A stretch of DNA of 64,000 bases from Pelosinus fermentans (GCA_002434245.1 DJJR01000022.1:83460-147459); one strand, 5' to 3'. Shown: positions 8,443-17,350, numbered from the stretch's first letter. Numbers and translations: made by a program. The notes: a model not told the origin generated them from the sequence alone.

Positions 8443-8556
8443 ATGATAACAATGAATGAAACAGAGGAAAGCTGGAAAGAAAGTCCAATCGTGATTTTTG
8501 CAGGTGTGTTAGTAGTATATACAGTTAGCCACTCCATCATGGTATTATTTAGTTAA
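8443..8556 (+). CDS. Small membrane peptide of unknown function
   Basis: A 37-residue frame starts at ATG 8443, 5 bases after AAGG; ATG 8452 gives 34 residues. The first dozen residues are acidic and polar (NETEESWKESP). The rest is one hydrophobic segment, IVIFAGVLVVYTVSHSIMV, long enough to cross the membrane. It stands alone between the GGDEF/EAL terminator and the DUF3870 gene. I do not recognise a family. The single-pass layout and ribosome site support a real gene, but short chance frames are common. Confidence 0.45.
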   Translation: MITMNETEESWKESPIVIFAGVLVVYTVSHSIMVLFS

Positions 8557-8671
8557 TAAGAGAATTTGATATGGATTGGGTTTTTCGTATTTGCTGCACG
8601 ATTTGTAATGGTATTGACAATTTATTATCTGCAATGTTATCCTTAAAGCATAAGAATTGTAGGTGAATTCT

Positions 8672-9013
8672 ATGTTTGGATCTAATACCATTTGCATTGT
8701 GGGTGATGCCAAGTCACCGCAGAATGACGCAGTAACTCATCAATATGGACGCTTTTCCATTTGTTTCGTAGTAGATAAAGACTCTGGAAAAATAATTACG
8801 TGCAGCAGTACATTTGCAATCAGTTTGACGAATGATTTTATTACCACCATTTTTAGTAACAAGAGTTTAACTACAGATAGTGAGATCATTCGCATAGAAG
8901 TGGAAAATCGCTATTTTGGTGCTTCTCAGAAAGCGATTATTGTAGCATTTAAAGATGCACAAAAGAAATATAACAGTATAAAAAAAGGCATTCATGTACA
9001 AGTGACAGAATAG
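8672..9013 (+). CDS. DUF3870-family protein
   Basis: 113 aa from ATG 8672, with AGGTGA six bases upstream; a GTG at 8663 in the same frame overlaps that site and is less likely. The sequence resembles DUF3870 proteins (N-terminal GDAKSP, central GRFSICFVVD, C-terminal RYFGASQKAIIVAFKDAQKKY). The family has no established function; in many Firmicutes its members sit near amino acid or cofactor metabolism genes. It has no signal peptide or membrane segment, so it is probably cytoplasmic. A strong terminator follows. Confidence 0.75.
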   Translation: MFGSNTICIVGDAKSPQNDAVTHQYGRFSICFVVDKDSGKIITCSSTFAISLTNDFITTIFSNKSLTTDSEIIRIEVENRYFGASQKAIIVAFKDAQKKYNSIKKGIHVQVTE

Positions 9014-9071
9014 TGCCCTTTGAACAAAAAGTATATATGGCTGCTTCATTTATTACTAACGTAAATGAAAT

Positions 9072-9118
9072 CCAGCAAAGCAATCCTTCTATCAGGATTG
9101 CTTTGCTGGATTTTTTTA
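9072..9118 (+). terminator. Terminator after the DUF3870 gene
   Basis: The arms CCAGCAAAGCAATCCT and AGGATTGCTTTGCTGG (16 perfect pairs, loop TCTATC) are followed by ATTTTTTT. The murI ribosome site starts just beyond it. Confidence 0.9.
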
Positions 9119-9138
9119 TTTAATAAGGAGGAAATATC

Positions 9139-9969
9139 ATGGAGAGAAGTTTGCCAATTGGAATATTTGATTCAGGTATTGGTGGTCTTAGTGTTTACAG
9201 TCAAATAAAAAAGGTATTGCCAAAAGAGGATATCATCTACTTTGGCGATACGGTTCGTGCTCCGTACGGCCCTCGAAATCCATGGCAAATACGAGAATTT
9301 GTGAATCAAATGCTGTCTTTTTTTGATCGCTGTAATATAAAAATAGCTGTAAGTGCCTGTAATACCATTACTGTACTGGGATTGGAGGAGTTTCAGAAGA
9401 ATCATGACTTTAAAATAATAGGAATGAGCACAGGAGCACAGCAAGCGATCGCTGCCAGCACCAATAAACGTATCGGTATTATTGGAACAGAGGTGACAAT
9501 TCATAGTGGGATCCACCAGAAAACCTTGTTAGCATTAAGACCGGAGAGTAAGGTGTACGCTCAGCCTTGCCCTAAATTTGCACCTCTCGTTGAACAAGGA
9601 AAATTGACTGGTATAGAAATAGAAGAGGCAATTGCTGAATACCTGACCCCTTTAAAAAAAGAGAAAATAGATACGTTATTATTAGTGTGCACTCATTATC
9701 CGTATATAAGTGGATTAATAAAAGAATTCATGGGAGATCAAGTGAAAGTGATTGATCCAGCAGAAGATACGGCTAATAAAATTAGGAATGTGCTTAGCAA
9801 TGCTGGGATTTTAAATGAAAATGGCAATGCAGGAGTAGGGCGGTTCTATTTCTCAGGTCAGGCGCAGCAGGTACGCAGGATTGCCGGGAACATTATGGAC
9901 ACTTCAAAATGCTTGTTTTTAGAAAGAAATCTGGAAGAAATAGTTTCATGTAAAAAAGATATTAGATAA
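9139..9969 (+). CDS. murI: Glutamate racemase
   Basis: Cofactor-independent racemase making D-glutamate for peptidoglycan (276 aa, usual length). Family motifs are IGIFDSGIGGLSV at the N-terminus with the phosphate/substrate Asp and Ser, YFGDTVRAPYG, the first catalytic cysteine in SACNT (about residue 73), and the second in LVCTHYPY (about residue 184). TAAGGAGG stands before ATG 9139. It is flanked by its own terminators, so it is transcribed alone. An aspartate racemase is less likely given the GIFDSG and CTHYP motifs. Confidence 0.93.
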   Translation: MERSLPIGIFDSGIGGLSVYSQIKKVLPKEDIIYFGDTVRAPYGPRNPWQIREFVNQMLSFFDRCNIKIAVSACNTITVLGLEEFQKNHDFKIIGMSTGAQQAIAASTNKRIGIIGTEVTIHSGIHQKTLLALRPESKVYAQPCPKFAPLVEQGKLTGIEIEEAIAEYLTPLKKEKIDTLLLVCTHYPYISGLIKEFMGDQVKVIDPAEDTANKIRNVLSNAGILNENGNAGVGRFYFSGQAQQVRRIAGNIMDTSKCLFLERNLEEIVSCKKDIR

Positions 9970-10010
9970 TAAAGATAAGAGCCCGTAATTTTCGCGGGTT
10001 TTTATCTTTT
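9970..10010. terminator. Shared terminator between murI and the Fur-family gene
   Basis: AAAGATAA..CCCG and CGGG..TTATCTTT form a nested hairpin between two converging genes, with T runs readable on both strands. Confidence 0.75.
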
Positions 10011-10011
10011 A

Positions 10012-10431
10012 TCATTGAGTATGACAACTTGCACAATAACCATAAAATTCCAGAGAATGGGAAATGATTTTAAAGTGCTTCTTATCAATTAAATCAAAAC
10101 TTTCTTTATTGATAGGGCAGAAGTCTAAACATTCTGTCTTACCGCATTCCAGGCAGACTAAATGATGATGATGTTCTGTAGTAATAAGCTCATATATATT
10201 ACTATCCTTACCGGGGGTATGAATTTCACAAATGATTCCAAGGTTCACTAACAATGTTAAATTGCGATATACCGTATCTAAGCTGACATCAGGATATAAC
10301 TGCTTTACATGGTCTAGAATCTGCTGTGCAGTAGCAAATCTGTCACAGTTCATAAATGCAGTGATTACAGCTCGTCGCTGCGGTGTTATTTTATATCCCT
10401 TCTCGCGCAGGAGCGTAATAAACTTTTCCAT
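10012..10431 (-). CDS. Fur-family metal-dependent repressor
   Basis: 139 aa. The N-terminal winged helix contains GYKITPQRRAVITAF and the recognition-helix region SLDTVYRNLTLL. The dimer/metal half has a run of four histidines followed by LVCLECG, then CLDFCP and the terminal CASCH; the CxxC pairs should hold structural zinc. The extra cysteines and histidine run lean towards a zinc or peroxide sensor (Zur/PerR) rather than iron, but the metal cannot be fixed from sequence. AGGAGA precedes the ATG. A 17-base palindrome 27 bases upstream is a candidate autoregulatory site. Confidence 0.87.
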   Translation of the reverse strand: MEKFITLLREKGYKITPQRRAVITAFMNCDRFATAQQILDHVKQLYPDVSLDTVYRNLTLLVNLGIICEIHTPGKDSNIYELITTEHHHHLVCLECGKTECLDFCPINKESFDLIDKKHFKIISHSLEFYGYCASCHTQ

Positions 10432-10457
10432 TATAGATCTCTCCTAAATAATAATGT

Positions 10458-10474
10458 TACTGTATTCTACAGTA
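10458..10474. promoter_or_regulatory. Perfect 7-3-7 palindrome upstream of the Fur-family gene
   Basis: TACTGTA-TTC-TACAGTA lies 27 bases upstream of the start codon. It does not match the usual 7-1-7 Fur, Zur or PerR boxes, so it may be bound by another protein or be a variant autoregulatory operator. Confidence 0.45.
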
Positions 10475-10685
10475 TTGATGGATAAATTGCAATTCATAGA
10501 AGAAATTTTAAAAATTGCAGGAATATAGGTGAGAAGTAATGAAGTAATGCAGTATTTCATAGACTTTTTAATAATGGTGTTGTTTACACCTTGTATTACC
10601 TTAAGATATTGTGGTTTTTTAAGACTGAAAATTCGAAACAAGGGATTAGTAAGAGGCTTTGCGCAGTGATTGGAGGGAAGAGTTC

Positions 10686-12686
10686 ATGGATATGAATGTT
10701 CTCGGTGAGCCCGTTGGTCATAATATGGGGGTGGCTTGGAATCAATTTATTCGTTCAGGAAAAATCGTAGCAGGAATCGTTTCGCCTTTGGTTGCTAAAT
10801 CATGGGAAAAATGTGCCAATCGAAATATGAACCCTACAGAAGGTCGAGGGCAAATTGAATTGGGGCGTAATGAGCTTAAAGAGCTGCTAGATAAGAACGA
10901 AAGGACGATTCGTATTGCCAATCCTTTTATGAAAAATCTTTATAAAACCTTTTCCAATACGGGATTCATTATCGTATTGGCGGATATTAAAGGATATATA
11001 TTAGAATCTTTTGGTGATAAGGAACGTTTAAAGAATGCACAATATCTTAACTTTGTTCTTGGAGCTAATTGGTCAGAGGCAAGCGTGGGGACAAATGCAA
11101 TTGGACTTGCGTTAGCTACGGGAAAGCCGGCTCAAGTCTCAGGCTGGGAGCATTTTTCACAACCGCATCACTGCTGGACTTGTTCGGCAGCACCCATTTT
11201 TAATAAACAAGGAGAAATGGTCGCCGTTCTAGATATCTCCGGGCCTGTGCATGAGAAAAATTCTCATACTCTGGGCATGGTGGCTGCGGCTTCAGAGGCA
11301 ATTTCCATGCAGCTGAAGATGCAGCAGAAACAAAATGAAATGATTTTAGTGAATAAACATCTGGAAAGTATTTTTAATGCTATGTCAGACGGTGTGATCC
11401 TCATTGATAAATGTGGCATTATTAAAGACGTAAATACGATTACGAAACAAATGCTCAATCGCAATGGCCAAAACATGATCGGCTGCTCGATTGATACTAT
11501 TTTTAAAGAAATATCACCTGTTACAAAAGACATGCTGCACCATAAGAAATCGTATTCTGGTATTAAGCTGGCAGTGCCTGGCTCTAAGGGAACAAATCAT
11601 TGTTTGGCTTCCGGTGAAATTGTTGCTGATGATCAGGGAGGCGTGAGCGGTGGTGTGGTAATATTGCGGCCGATTCAACAAGGCAAGAGTTCCGCAAATT
11701 GCTATAGTGCCCATAATGCGGATTTCACATTTAATGATATTATTGGTACTAGCTCTGCTATGCGGGAAGTGCTGGGAGTGGCAGTATTAGCCGCTGAAAG
11801 CAGTTCGAATATACTCTTGCAAGGGGAGAGCGGCACCGGAAAGGAATTATTTGCTCAGGCGATTCATAACCAAAGCGCCAGACGTAAGGGACCATTTATT
11901 GCTGTGAATTGTGGTGCCATCCCCCGAGAATTGATTGGCAGTGAACTTTTCGGCTATGAAGAAGGGGCTTTTACCGGAGCCAAGCGAGGGGGGCGTCCGG
12001 GAAAGTTTGAGTTGGCGGCAGGTGGAACACTATTCTTGGATGAAATTGGTGACATGCCTCTAGAACAGCAAGTATCCCTACTGCGGGTACTGCAGGAAAA
12101 AAAGATAAATCGCATTGGCGGCGATAAAATAATTGCTACAGATGTTCGAATCATTTGTGCTACAAATAAAAATCTGCTGAAAGAAGTGAGAATGGGGAGC
12201 TTTAGACAAGATCTTTATTATCGTCTCAATGTAATCTCTGTTACCATACCTCCTTTACGTGAACGGGGGGAAGACATCATCTTACTGCTCACTTCCTTTT
12301 TGCAAAATTTGAGTAAAGGCCGAAAAAACGAATTTGATCTGGAGCCGGAAGTACTGCATTGCTTAAAAAAATATAGCTGGCCGGGGAATGTGCGTGAACT
12401 TCATAATGTAGCAGAACGAATCATCCATTTGGTTAAGGGAAAGACCGTATCCTTAGGACATTTACCTGTCGATGTATATCATTGCTGCGAAGAGTTGACA
12501 GAACTGCCAGCCAAAAGAAGTTCTTTTAAGGAACAGCGCAGGCGGGAGAATGAAAAAACAGAACGGGAAGAAATCATTACACTGCTCCATGAGTGTAACG
12601 GAAATATTAGTCATATTGCCAAACGAATGGGCGTAGCTCGTACCACGGTTTATCGAAAGATGCAATTGTATGCAATACAATATTAA
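10686..12686 (+). CDS. acoR: AcoR-type sigma-54-dependent activator
   Basis: Enhancer-binding protein of 666 aa. Order: GAF-type sensor (about 75-205), PAS (about 225-330), AAA+ domain (about 355-585) with Walker A GESGTGKE, the sigma-54 contact loop GAFTGA and Walker B FLDEIGD, then a Fis-type helix-turn-helix at the C-terminus (NGNISHIAKRMGVARTTVYRKM). This layout is that of AcoR, the activator of acetoin catabolism. ATG 10686 follows GGAGGGA; an in-frame start at 10659 has no ribosome site. Its likely target is the -24/-12 promoter at 13017 in front of the acetoin dehydrogenase-like operon. The inducer (acetoin) is inferred from family and neighbours. Confidence 0.88.
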   Translation: MDMNVLGEPVGHNMGVAWNQFIRSGKIVAGIVSPLVAKSWEKCANRNMNPTEGRGQIELGRNELKELLDKNERTIRIANPFMKNLYKTFSNTGFIIVLADIKGYILESFGDKERLKNAQYLNFVLGANWSEASVGTNAIGLALATGKPAQVSGWEHFSQPHHCWTCSAAPIFNKQGEMVAVLDISGPVHEKNSHTLGMVAAASEAISMQLKMQQKQNEMILVNKHLESIFNAMSDGVILIDKCGIIKDVNTITKQMLNRNGQNMIGCSIDTIFKEISPVTKDMLHHKKSYSGIKLAVPGSKGTNHCLASGEIVADDQGGVSGGVVILRPIQQGKSSANCYSAHNADFTFNDIIGTSSAMREVLGVAVLAAESSSNILLQGESGTGKELFAQAIHNQSARRKGPFIAVNCGAIPRELIGSELFGYEEGAFTGAKRGGRPGKFELAAGGTLFLDEIGDMPLEQQVSLLRVLQEKKINRIGGDKIIATDVRIICATNKNLLKEVRMGSFRQDLYYRLNVISVTIPPLRERGEDIILLLTSFLQNLSKGRKNEFDLEPEVLHCLKKYSWPGNVRELHNVAERIIHLVKGKTVSLGHLPVDVYHCCEELTELPAKRSSFKEQRRRENEKTEREEIITLLHECNGNISHIAKRMGVARTTVYRKMQLYAIQY

Positions 12687-12695
12687 AACAAATAA

Positions 12696-12745
12696 GTGTA
12701 GCGAGGTGTAGCGCTGTAATACATCATCACAACGTTCACGCTACA
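12696..12745 (+). promoter_or_regulatory. Helically phased GTGTAGCG repeats, candidate AcoR sites
   Basis: GTGTAGCG occurs at 12696-12703 and 12706-12713, exactly one helical turn apart, and an inverted CGCTACA lies at 12739-12745. They are about 290 bases upstream of the sigma-54 promoter, within enhancer range. They could instead form part of the acoR transcript end. Confidence 0.35.
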
Positions 12746-12757
12746 GTTCATTTATGC

Positions 12758-12788
12758 AAAACCCATCTAAACCAGGTGGGTTTTTTCT
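12758..12788 (+). terminator. acoR terminator
   Basis: AACCCATCT..AGGTGGGTT hairpin followed by a run of six T. Confidence 0.8.
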
Positions 12789-12865
12789 ATATGTCTTAGG
12801 GGGCGTCAGCATCTTTTGTTAAGTCGTATAAAATGTAAGTCCATAGGTGAAAAAACGAGGTTTTA

Positions 12866-12961
12866 TGAACCACAAAGGCGCAATGACGCTGACGCGGCAC
12901 ACAAAGGAGTGCACAAAAATATAAAGAAAACCCTTTGTGTCCTTTGCGCCTTTGTGGTTCA
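12866..12961 (+). repeat. Palindromic repeat family B, copy between acoR and acoA
   Basis: The arms TGAACCACAAAGGCGCAA.. and ..TTTGCGCCTTTGTGGTTCA form a long hairpin; the inner part has ACACAAAGG and CCTTTGTGT. It shares its layout with the copies at 15256, 19951, 23435, 30451 and 54431. Confidence 0.85.
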
Positions 12962-13016
12962 ATCACTTTTTATATCTATTTAAAAGATGTGCAGCATTTT
13001 AGTATCTGCAAAGAGT

Positions 13017-13032
13017 TGGTATGAAAATTGCA
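13017..13032 (+). promoter_or_regulatory. Sigma-54 (-24/-12) promoter of the acetoin dehydrogenase-like operon
   Basis: TGGTATGAAAATTGCA keeps the GG and GC elements at the exact sigma-54 spacing (consensus TGGCACG-N4-TTGCA). It lies about 130 bases upstream of the first E1 gene and downstream of acoR. Transcription would start near 13042. Confidence 0.75.
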
Positions 13033-13161
13033 ACATAATAGTACGTGAAGAATTAATAGCAGCTTATGAGCGAAGTACTTATAGGGAAGGAGAGGATTGG
13101 AGCATTCATGAAAAATATCTGAGTAATAAGAAAAATCAAAATAGTTTAGGAGGGTTATGAT

Positions 13162-14127
13162 ATGAGCGATGTTACGAAAGAACAATTATTGGATTTTTAT
13201 AAAACAATGCTGACGATCCGTAAATTTGAAGATAAGGCAGCCGAATTATTTGCAGCAGGCAGGCTTCCTGGCTTTGTTCATCTGTATAGCGGGGAAGAGG
13301 CTGTGGCTACAGGCGTATGTGCCAGCCTGACAAATAAAGATTATATCACCAGTACTCATCGAGGTCATGGTCATTTAATTGCCAAAGGCGGACAAGTGGA
13401 TAAGATGATGGCAGAACTATTTGCCAAAGTGACAGGCTATTGTAAAGGCAGAGGCGGGTCCATGCATATTGCAGATGTGGATCTGGGTATTTTGGGGGCC
13501 AATGGTATTGTTGGCGCAGGACAGCCCATTGCAGTTGGTGCGGCATTTGCGAATCAGTATCTAAAGAATGATGCAGTTTCCGTATGCTTTTTTGGTGATG
13601 CTGCCTCCAATCGAGGTACCTTTCATGAAGCATTAAATCTGGCATCAGTTTGGAAGCTGCCAGTGATTTTTGTCTGTGAAAATAATCGTTTTGGTATTTC
13701 TATGAATCAAAAAGATCATATGAACATTGTGGATGTTTCTCAGCGGGCCATATCCTATGGTATTCCAGGAATCACAATTGATGGTAATGATGTTGCCGCC
13801 GTTTATGAAACGGCAAAGGATGCAATCAGCCGCGCAAGAAAGGGTGAAGGCCCAAGCTTGATTGAATGCAAAACCTGGAGACATTATGGACATTTCCAAG
13901 GAGATGCCGGTTTATATAAAGATGCTCAAGAACAAGAAGAGTGGCTCAAAAAAGACCCCATACTAAAATTAGAAGACAAATTAAAGGTCCTGAAATTTGC
14001 CAAGGATACGGAACTCAAGGAAATACAAGAGCAGATACAAGGGCAAATTGATGCGGCGGTTGCATTTGCCGAGAATAGTCCCGAGCCAAGTCCAGAAGAT
14101 GTTCTTGCCGATGTCTATGCTCCCTGA
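13162..14127 (+). CDS. acoA: Acetoin dehydrogenase-like E1 component, alpha subunit
   Basis: Thiamine diphosphate-dependent E1 alpha (321 aa). The family ThDP motif is present but slightly unusual, GDAASNRGTFHEALNLA (commonly GDGAxNxG), ending in CENN. The THRGHGH segment and GRGGSMHI loop are typical of acetoin/branched-chain/pyruvate E1 alpha subunits. TTAGGAGGG precedes ATG 13162. It is the first gene of an operon with E1 beta, E2, lipB, lipA, DUF6506 and E3. The acetoin assignment rests on the AcoR gene and sigma-54 promoter upstream; a pyruvate or other 2-oxo acid substrate is possible. Confidence 0.85.
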   Translation: MSDVTKEQLLDFYKTMLTIRKFEDKAAELFAAGRLPGFVHLYSGEEAVATGVCASLTNKDYITSTHRGHGHLIAKGGQVDKMMAELFAKVTGYCKGRGGSMHIADVDLGILGANGIVGAGQPIAVGAAFANQYLKNDAVSVCFFGDAASNRGTFHEALNLASVWKLPVIFVCENNRFGISMNQKDHMNIVDVSQRAISYGIPGITIDGNDVAAVYETAKDAISRARKGEGPSLIECKTWRHYGHFQGDAGLYKDAQEQEEWLKKDPILKLEDKLKVLKFAKDTELKEIQEQIQGQIDAAVAFAENSPEPSPEDVLADVYAP

Positions 14128-14240
14128 TTGCCGCTAGATTGCTGGCCTGCAAGAAAAGGGATATAGAGTATGACTTCCCTAAGGATTGCTGTTTAGAATC
14201 GGTAATTTGATTGATACAGAACAAAGAAAGGATGAAAAAA

Positions 14241-15209
14241 ATGAAAAAAATGACATATGCCGAAGCCATTCGGGATGGTATGAGAGTAGAAATGCAAAGG
14301 GACGCCAACGTATATATTGCAGGTGAAGATGTAGGTAAATTTGGAGGCTGCTTTGGAGTTACCGCAGGATTATTTGATGAATTTCCTGGGCGGGTACTTG
14401 ACACGCCGATTAGTGAAACAGCGATTGTTGGCCATGCTGTTGGTGCCGCAGCAGCTGGACTGCGTCCAGTTGTCGAAATTATGTTCATTGACTTTATGGG
14501 TGTATGTATGGATGAATTGTTTAATCAGGCTGCAAAGATGCGATATATGTTTGGCGGCAAAGCAAAGGTCCCTATGGTGGTACGGACTCCATGCGGCGGC
14601 GGTATGACGGCATCGGCTCAGCATTCCCAATGTATCGAAGCATGGTTCACTCATATACCCGGGATAAAAACAATTATGCCTTCAACCCCAGCCGATGCAA
14701 AAGGCTTAATGGCGGCAGCCATTCGGGATGATAACCCTGTCATGTATATTGAGCATAAGCAGCTGCTGGCCATGAGCGGTGAGGTACCGGAAGGTGAATA
14801 TGTCATTCCTCTGGGCAAAGCAGATATAAAAAGAGCAGGATCGGATGTAACCATTGTTGCCTGGTCATGGATGCTTCATAAAGCATTAGCCGCGGCTGAT
14901 CAATTAGCCAAGGAAGGAATTAGTGCAGAAGTCGTTGATTTGCGTACGCTGGTTCCTTTAGATAAGGAATGTATTTTGCAGTCTGTTGCGAAGACAAACA
15001 GACTCGTGGTGGTAAACGAAGCGGTTCGTACCAGCGGCTTTGCTGGTGAGATCGCAGCTATTGTGGTGGAAGAAGGTTTTGATTTGCTCGATGCTCCCAT
15101 CGTGCGGGTCACTGCACTTGACATCCCCGTTCCCTTTAATGCGAAACTAGAAGCCGTTTACTTACCCAATGAAACCAAAATCATAGCAGCAGTAAAGAGC
15201 TTATTTTAA
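14241..15209 (+). CDS. acoB: Acetoin dehydrogenase-like E1 component, beta subunit
   Basis: E1 beta (322 aa), which forms the ThDP-binding heterotetramer with the alpha subunit. Features are the GEDVGKFGGCFG segment, [51 protein letters not shown] and the C-terminal transketolase_C part with VNEAVRTSGFAGEIAA. ATG 14241 is about 9 bases after AAGG; nearby in-frame ATGs at 14232 and 14250 and a TTG at 14211 are alternatives. The two E1 beta genes in the window (this one and 26575) are clearly paralogous. Confidence 0.87.
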   Translation: MKKMTYAEAIRDGMRVEMQRDANVYIAGEDVGKFGGCFGVTAGLFDEFPGRVLDTPISETAIVGHAVGAAAAGLRPVVEIMFIDFMGVCMDELFNQAAKMRYMFGGKAKVPMVVRTPCGGGMTASAQHSQCIEAWFTHIPGIKTIMPSTPADAKGLMAAAIRDDNPVMYIEHKQLLAMSGEVPEGEYVIPLGKADIKRAGSDVTIVAWSWMLHKALAAADQLAKEGISAEVVDLRTLVPLDKECILQSVAKTNRLVVVNEAVRTSGFAGEIAAIVVEEGFDLLDAPIVRVTALDIPVPFNAKLEAVYLPNETKIIAAVKSLF

Positions 15210-15255
15210 AAATAGAGAAAGGTATTTTAGTGAAAGAACGCGGGGGAAAAATGAT

Positions 15256-15340
15256 TGAACCGCAGAGGCACAGAGCGCGCGGAGGAATATTTTATAATCT
15301 TATCTATTTTTCTCTGTGTTCTCTGCGTCTCTGCGGTTCA
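15256..15340 (+). repeat. Palindromic repeat family B, copy between acoB and acoC
   Basis: TGAACCGCAGAGGCACAGAG pairs with CTCTGTG..CTCTGCGTCTCTGCGGTTCA. It lies inside the operon. The E2 reading frame is open through it, which would give a false 43-residue extension. Confidence 0.88.
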
Positions 15341-15383
15341 AAAGGGACACATAGCGTATAAAGTGATAAAGGAGTGCGAACAT

Positions 15384-16607
15384 ATGGCAGTAGAAATTAC
15401 TATGCCGAAAATGGGTCTGTCCATGGTAACAGGAACCATTGTGAAATGGCTAAAGAATGAAGGAGATGCAGTCACTAAGGGCGATATTATTCTGGAGGTA
15501 ATGACAGATAAACTGACTAATACCATTGATGCTCCAGCAGATGGCGTGCTGCTCAGGATCGTTGCCCAAGAGGAAGAAGAACTTCCCATTGGTGCTTTAC
15601 TGGGTGTGATTGGTATGGAAGGTGAAGTAGTTCAAGGTGCAAAAACTACCAGCAAAGCAGCACCTGCTGCAGAGCCAATGATTTCCGAAACGAAGCAGGC
15701 AGATAGTAGCAGCCATGAAGTTACGGGAAATAGAGTGAAGGCTTCTCCTTTAGCCCGCAAGTTAGCCAAGGAAAATAATGTGGATTTTACGCAGATTACC
15801 GGTACCGGTCCATCAGGGCGAATTGTCCGAGATGACGTTCTTGCATGTATTGCCCAAGGTGGAAATTCCCAGCAGGCAAGCACACAAAAAAGCATTGGCA
15901 GCCCTGCTCCCATTGAAGAGCAGGACAACTTTACTCTGACTCCTTATGCCGGCATGCGAAAAGCCGTCGGTGATAATATGTCTCTTAGCTGGTCCGTTGC
16001 GCCAAAAGTCAATTACCATGTCAGTACGGATCTTTCTGCGTTGCTGGCCTTACGAAAAACCATTAATGAAGAAGCACAAGTCAAGATCACCATTACAGAT
16101 ATGCTGGTGAAAATTGTTGCTGTGGCACTTAGAATGTCGCCGCATATTAATATCGCATTGGTTGACAAAAATATTAGAAATTATAAGGAAGTCCATGTAG
16201 GGGTGGCTGTTGCCATTAGTCAAGGGTTAGTTGTACCGGTAGTGAAACATGCAGATATCAAAACGATCTCTCAAATTAGCCGGGAAATTAAAGACCTATC
16301 CTTGCGGGCAAGAGACAATCAGTTAGGTATGCAGGAAATGCGGGGAGGGACCTTTACGGTTACGAATATCGGCGCATATCAATCCGTTGATTGGTTTACC
16401 CCTATCATCAATCAGCCGGAAGCAGCGATTTTAGGAGTAGGCAGAACGGTAGACACACCTGTAGTAGAAAATGGAGAAATTGTAATTAAACCAATGATTG
16501 GACTTTCCTTATCCTTTGACCACCGTGTCATTGATGGGGCACCTGCCGCTGCATTCTTAGGATTACTTTTAAAATTGATTAAAAAACCATATCAAGCCTT
16601 GATTTAA
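15384..16607 (+). CDS. acoC: Dihydrolipoamide acyltransferase E2 of the acetoin dehydrogenase-like complex
   Basis: E2 core, 407 aa from ATG 15384 after AAAGGAGTGCG. Lipoyl domain (1-78) with the lipoylated lysine in MTDKLT (about K43). A linker follows, then one peripheral subunit-binding domain (about 116-152, KASPLARKLA..GRIVRDDV) and a catalytic domain with the active-site motif DHRVIDGAPAA near the C-terminus. It transfers the acetyl group from E1 to CoA. The longer frame back to 15255 is repeat DNA. Unlike the second E2 in this window it has a single subunit-binding domain. Confidence 0.9.
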   Translation: MAVEITMPKMGLSMVTGTIVKWLKNEGDAVTKGDIILEVMTDKLTNTIDAPADGVLLRIVAQEEEELPIGALLGVIGMEGEVVQGAKTTSKAAPAAEPMISETKQADSSSHEVTGNRVKASPLARKLAKENNVDFTQITGTGPSGRIVRDDVLACIAQGGNSQQASTQKSIGSPAPIEEQDNFTLTPYAGMRKAVGDNMSLSWSVAPKVNYHVSTDLSALLALRKTINEEAQVKITITDMLVKIVAVALRMSPHINIALVDKNIRNYKEVHVGVAVAISQGLVVPVVKHADIKTISQISREIKDLSLRARDNQLGMQEMRGGTFTVTNIGAYQSVDWFTPIINQPEAAILGVGRTVDTPVVENGEIVIKPMIGLSLSFDHRVIDGAPAAAFLGLLLKLIKKPYQALI

Positions 16608-16621
16608 TAGGAGGATGCAGG

Positions 16622-17350
16622 ATGGTACGCAAGGGATACTGTATAGAACTTGAAGTTTGCAGTTATGATGAAATTCTTCATTTACAGGAGGCTCTAAATC
16701 GGGCCAGGCAGCTGGGTGCTATCCCGGATACGCTGCTTCTCCTCGAGCATCAGCCTTGCTTTACCATAGGAAGAAAAAAAGGCAGTTCCAATCATCTGTT
16801 AGTCAGTCAACAGGTATTAGATGAACAGCACATCAAAGTATTTGAATCAAATCGGGGCGGGGACATTACCTATCACGGTCCGGGACAATTGATCTGTTAT
16901 CCTATCATTGGCTTAACAGGAATGCATAAGGATGTTCATGCGTACGCCAATAGAATGGAAGAAGTATTGATCAGAACACTGGCGTGTTTTGAGATTGCAG
17001 CGACGCGCAAAAAAGAATATCCGGGAGTATGGGTAGAGGATCGAAAAATTGGTGCAATTGGCATTGCGATCCGTAAATGGGTCACGATGCATGGCGTTTC
17101 TCTAAATGTCTGCCCCAATCTAACACATTTTTCTTTTATTGTACCTTGCGGCATTACATCCTTGGGAGTCACCTCGATGTCTCGAATATTGGAGAGGGTA
17201 GATCCTAGAGCGGTACGGAGGCAATTGCGAAAACAATTTGAAGAATTATTTGAAATACAAACAGAGCTAGTGAGTGTAGAGCGGATAAAGGAGATGGTTC
17301 ACTATGCTGAGACCGGCATGGTTAGTTGTTCCGGCACCCAATCAGGATGA
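16622..17350 (+). CDS. lipB: Octanoyltransferase LipB
   Basis: Moves the octanoyl group from acyl carrier protein to lipoyl domains (242 aa). The RGGDITYHGPGQ motif (about 78-89) and the catalytic pair K142 (in RKIGAIGI) and C176 (in PCGITSLG) are present. TAGGAGG lies just upstream. The 3' end overlaps lipA by 47 bases, which is long for two separate genes and may reflect partial splitting of a fused ancestor or tight coupling. It sits in the operon whose E2 needs lipoylation. Confidence 0.92.
   Translation: MVRKGYCIELEVCSYDEILHLQEALNRARQLGAIPDTLLLLEHQPCFTIGRKKGSSNHLLVSQQVLDEQHIKVFESNRGGDITYHGPGQLICYPIIGLTGMHKDVHAYANRMEEVLIRTLACFEIAATRKKEYPGVWVEDRKIGAIGIAIRKWVTMHGVSLNVCPNLTHFSFIVPCGITSLGVTSMSRILERVDPRAVRRQLRKQFEELFEIQTELVSVERIKEMVHYAETGMVSCSGTQSG

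Noticed and set aside
13100..13130. Very short frame with a good ribosome site after the sigma-54 promoter
   Set aside because: It is only four codons, M-K-N-I then stop; could be a leader peptide but nothing supports a function.
15255..15383. 43-residue extension of the E2 protein
   Set aside because: It is repeat family B read in frame; the lipoyl domain starts at ATG 15384.
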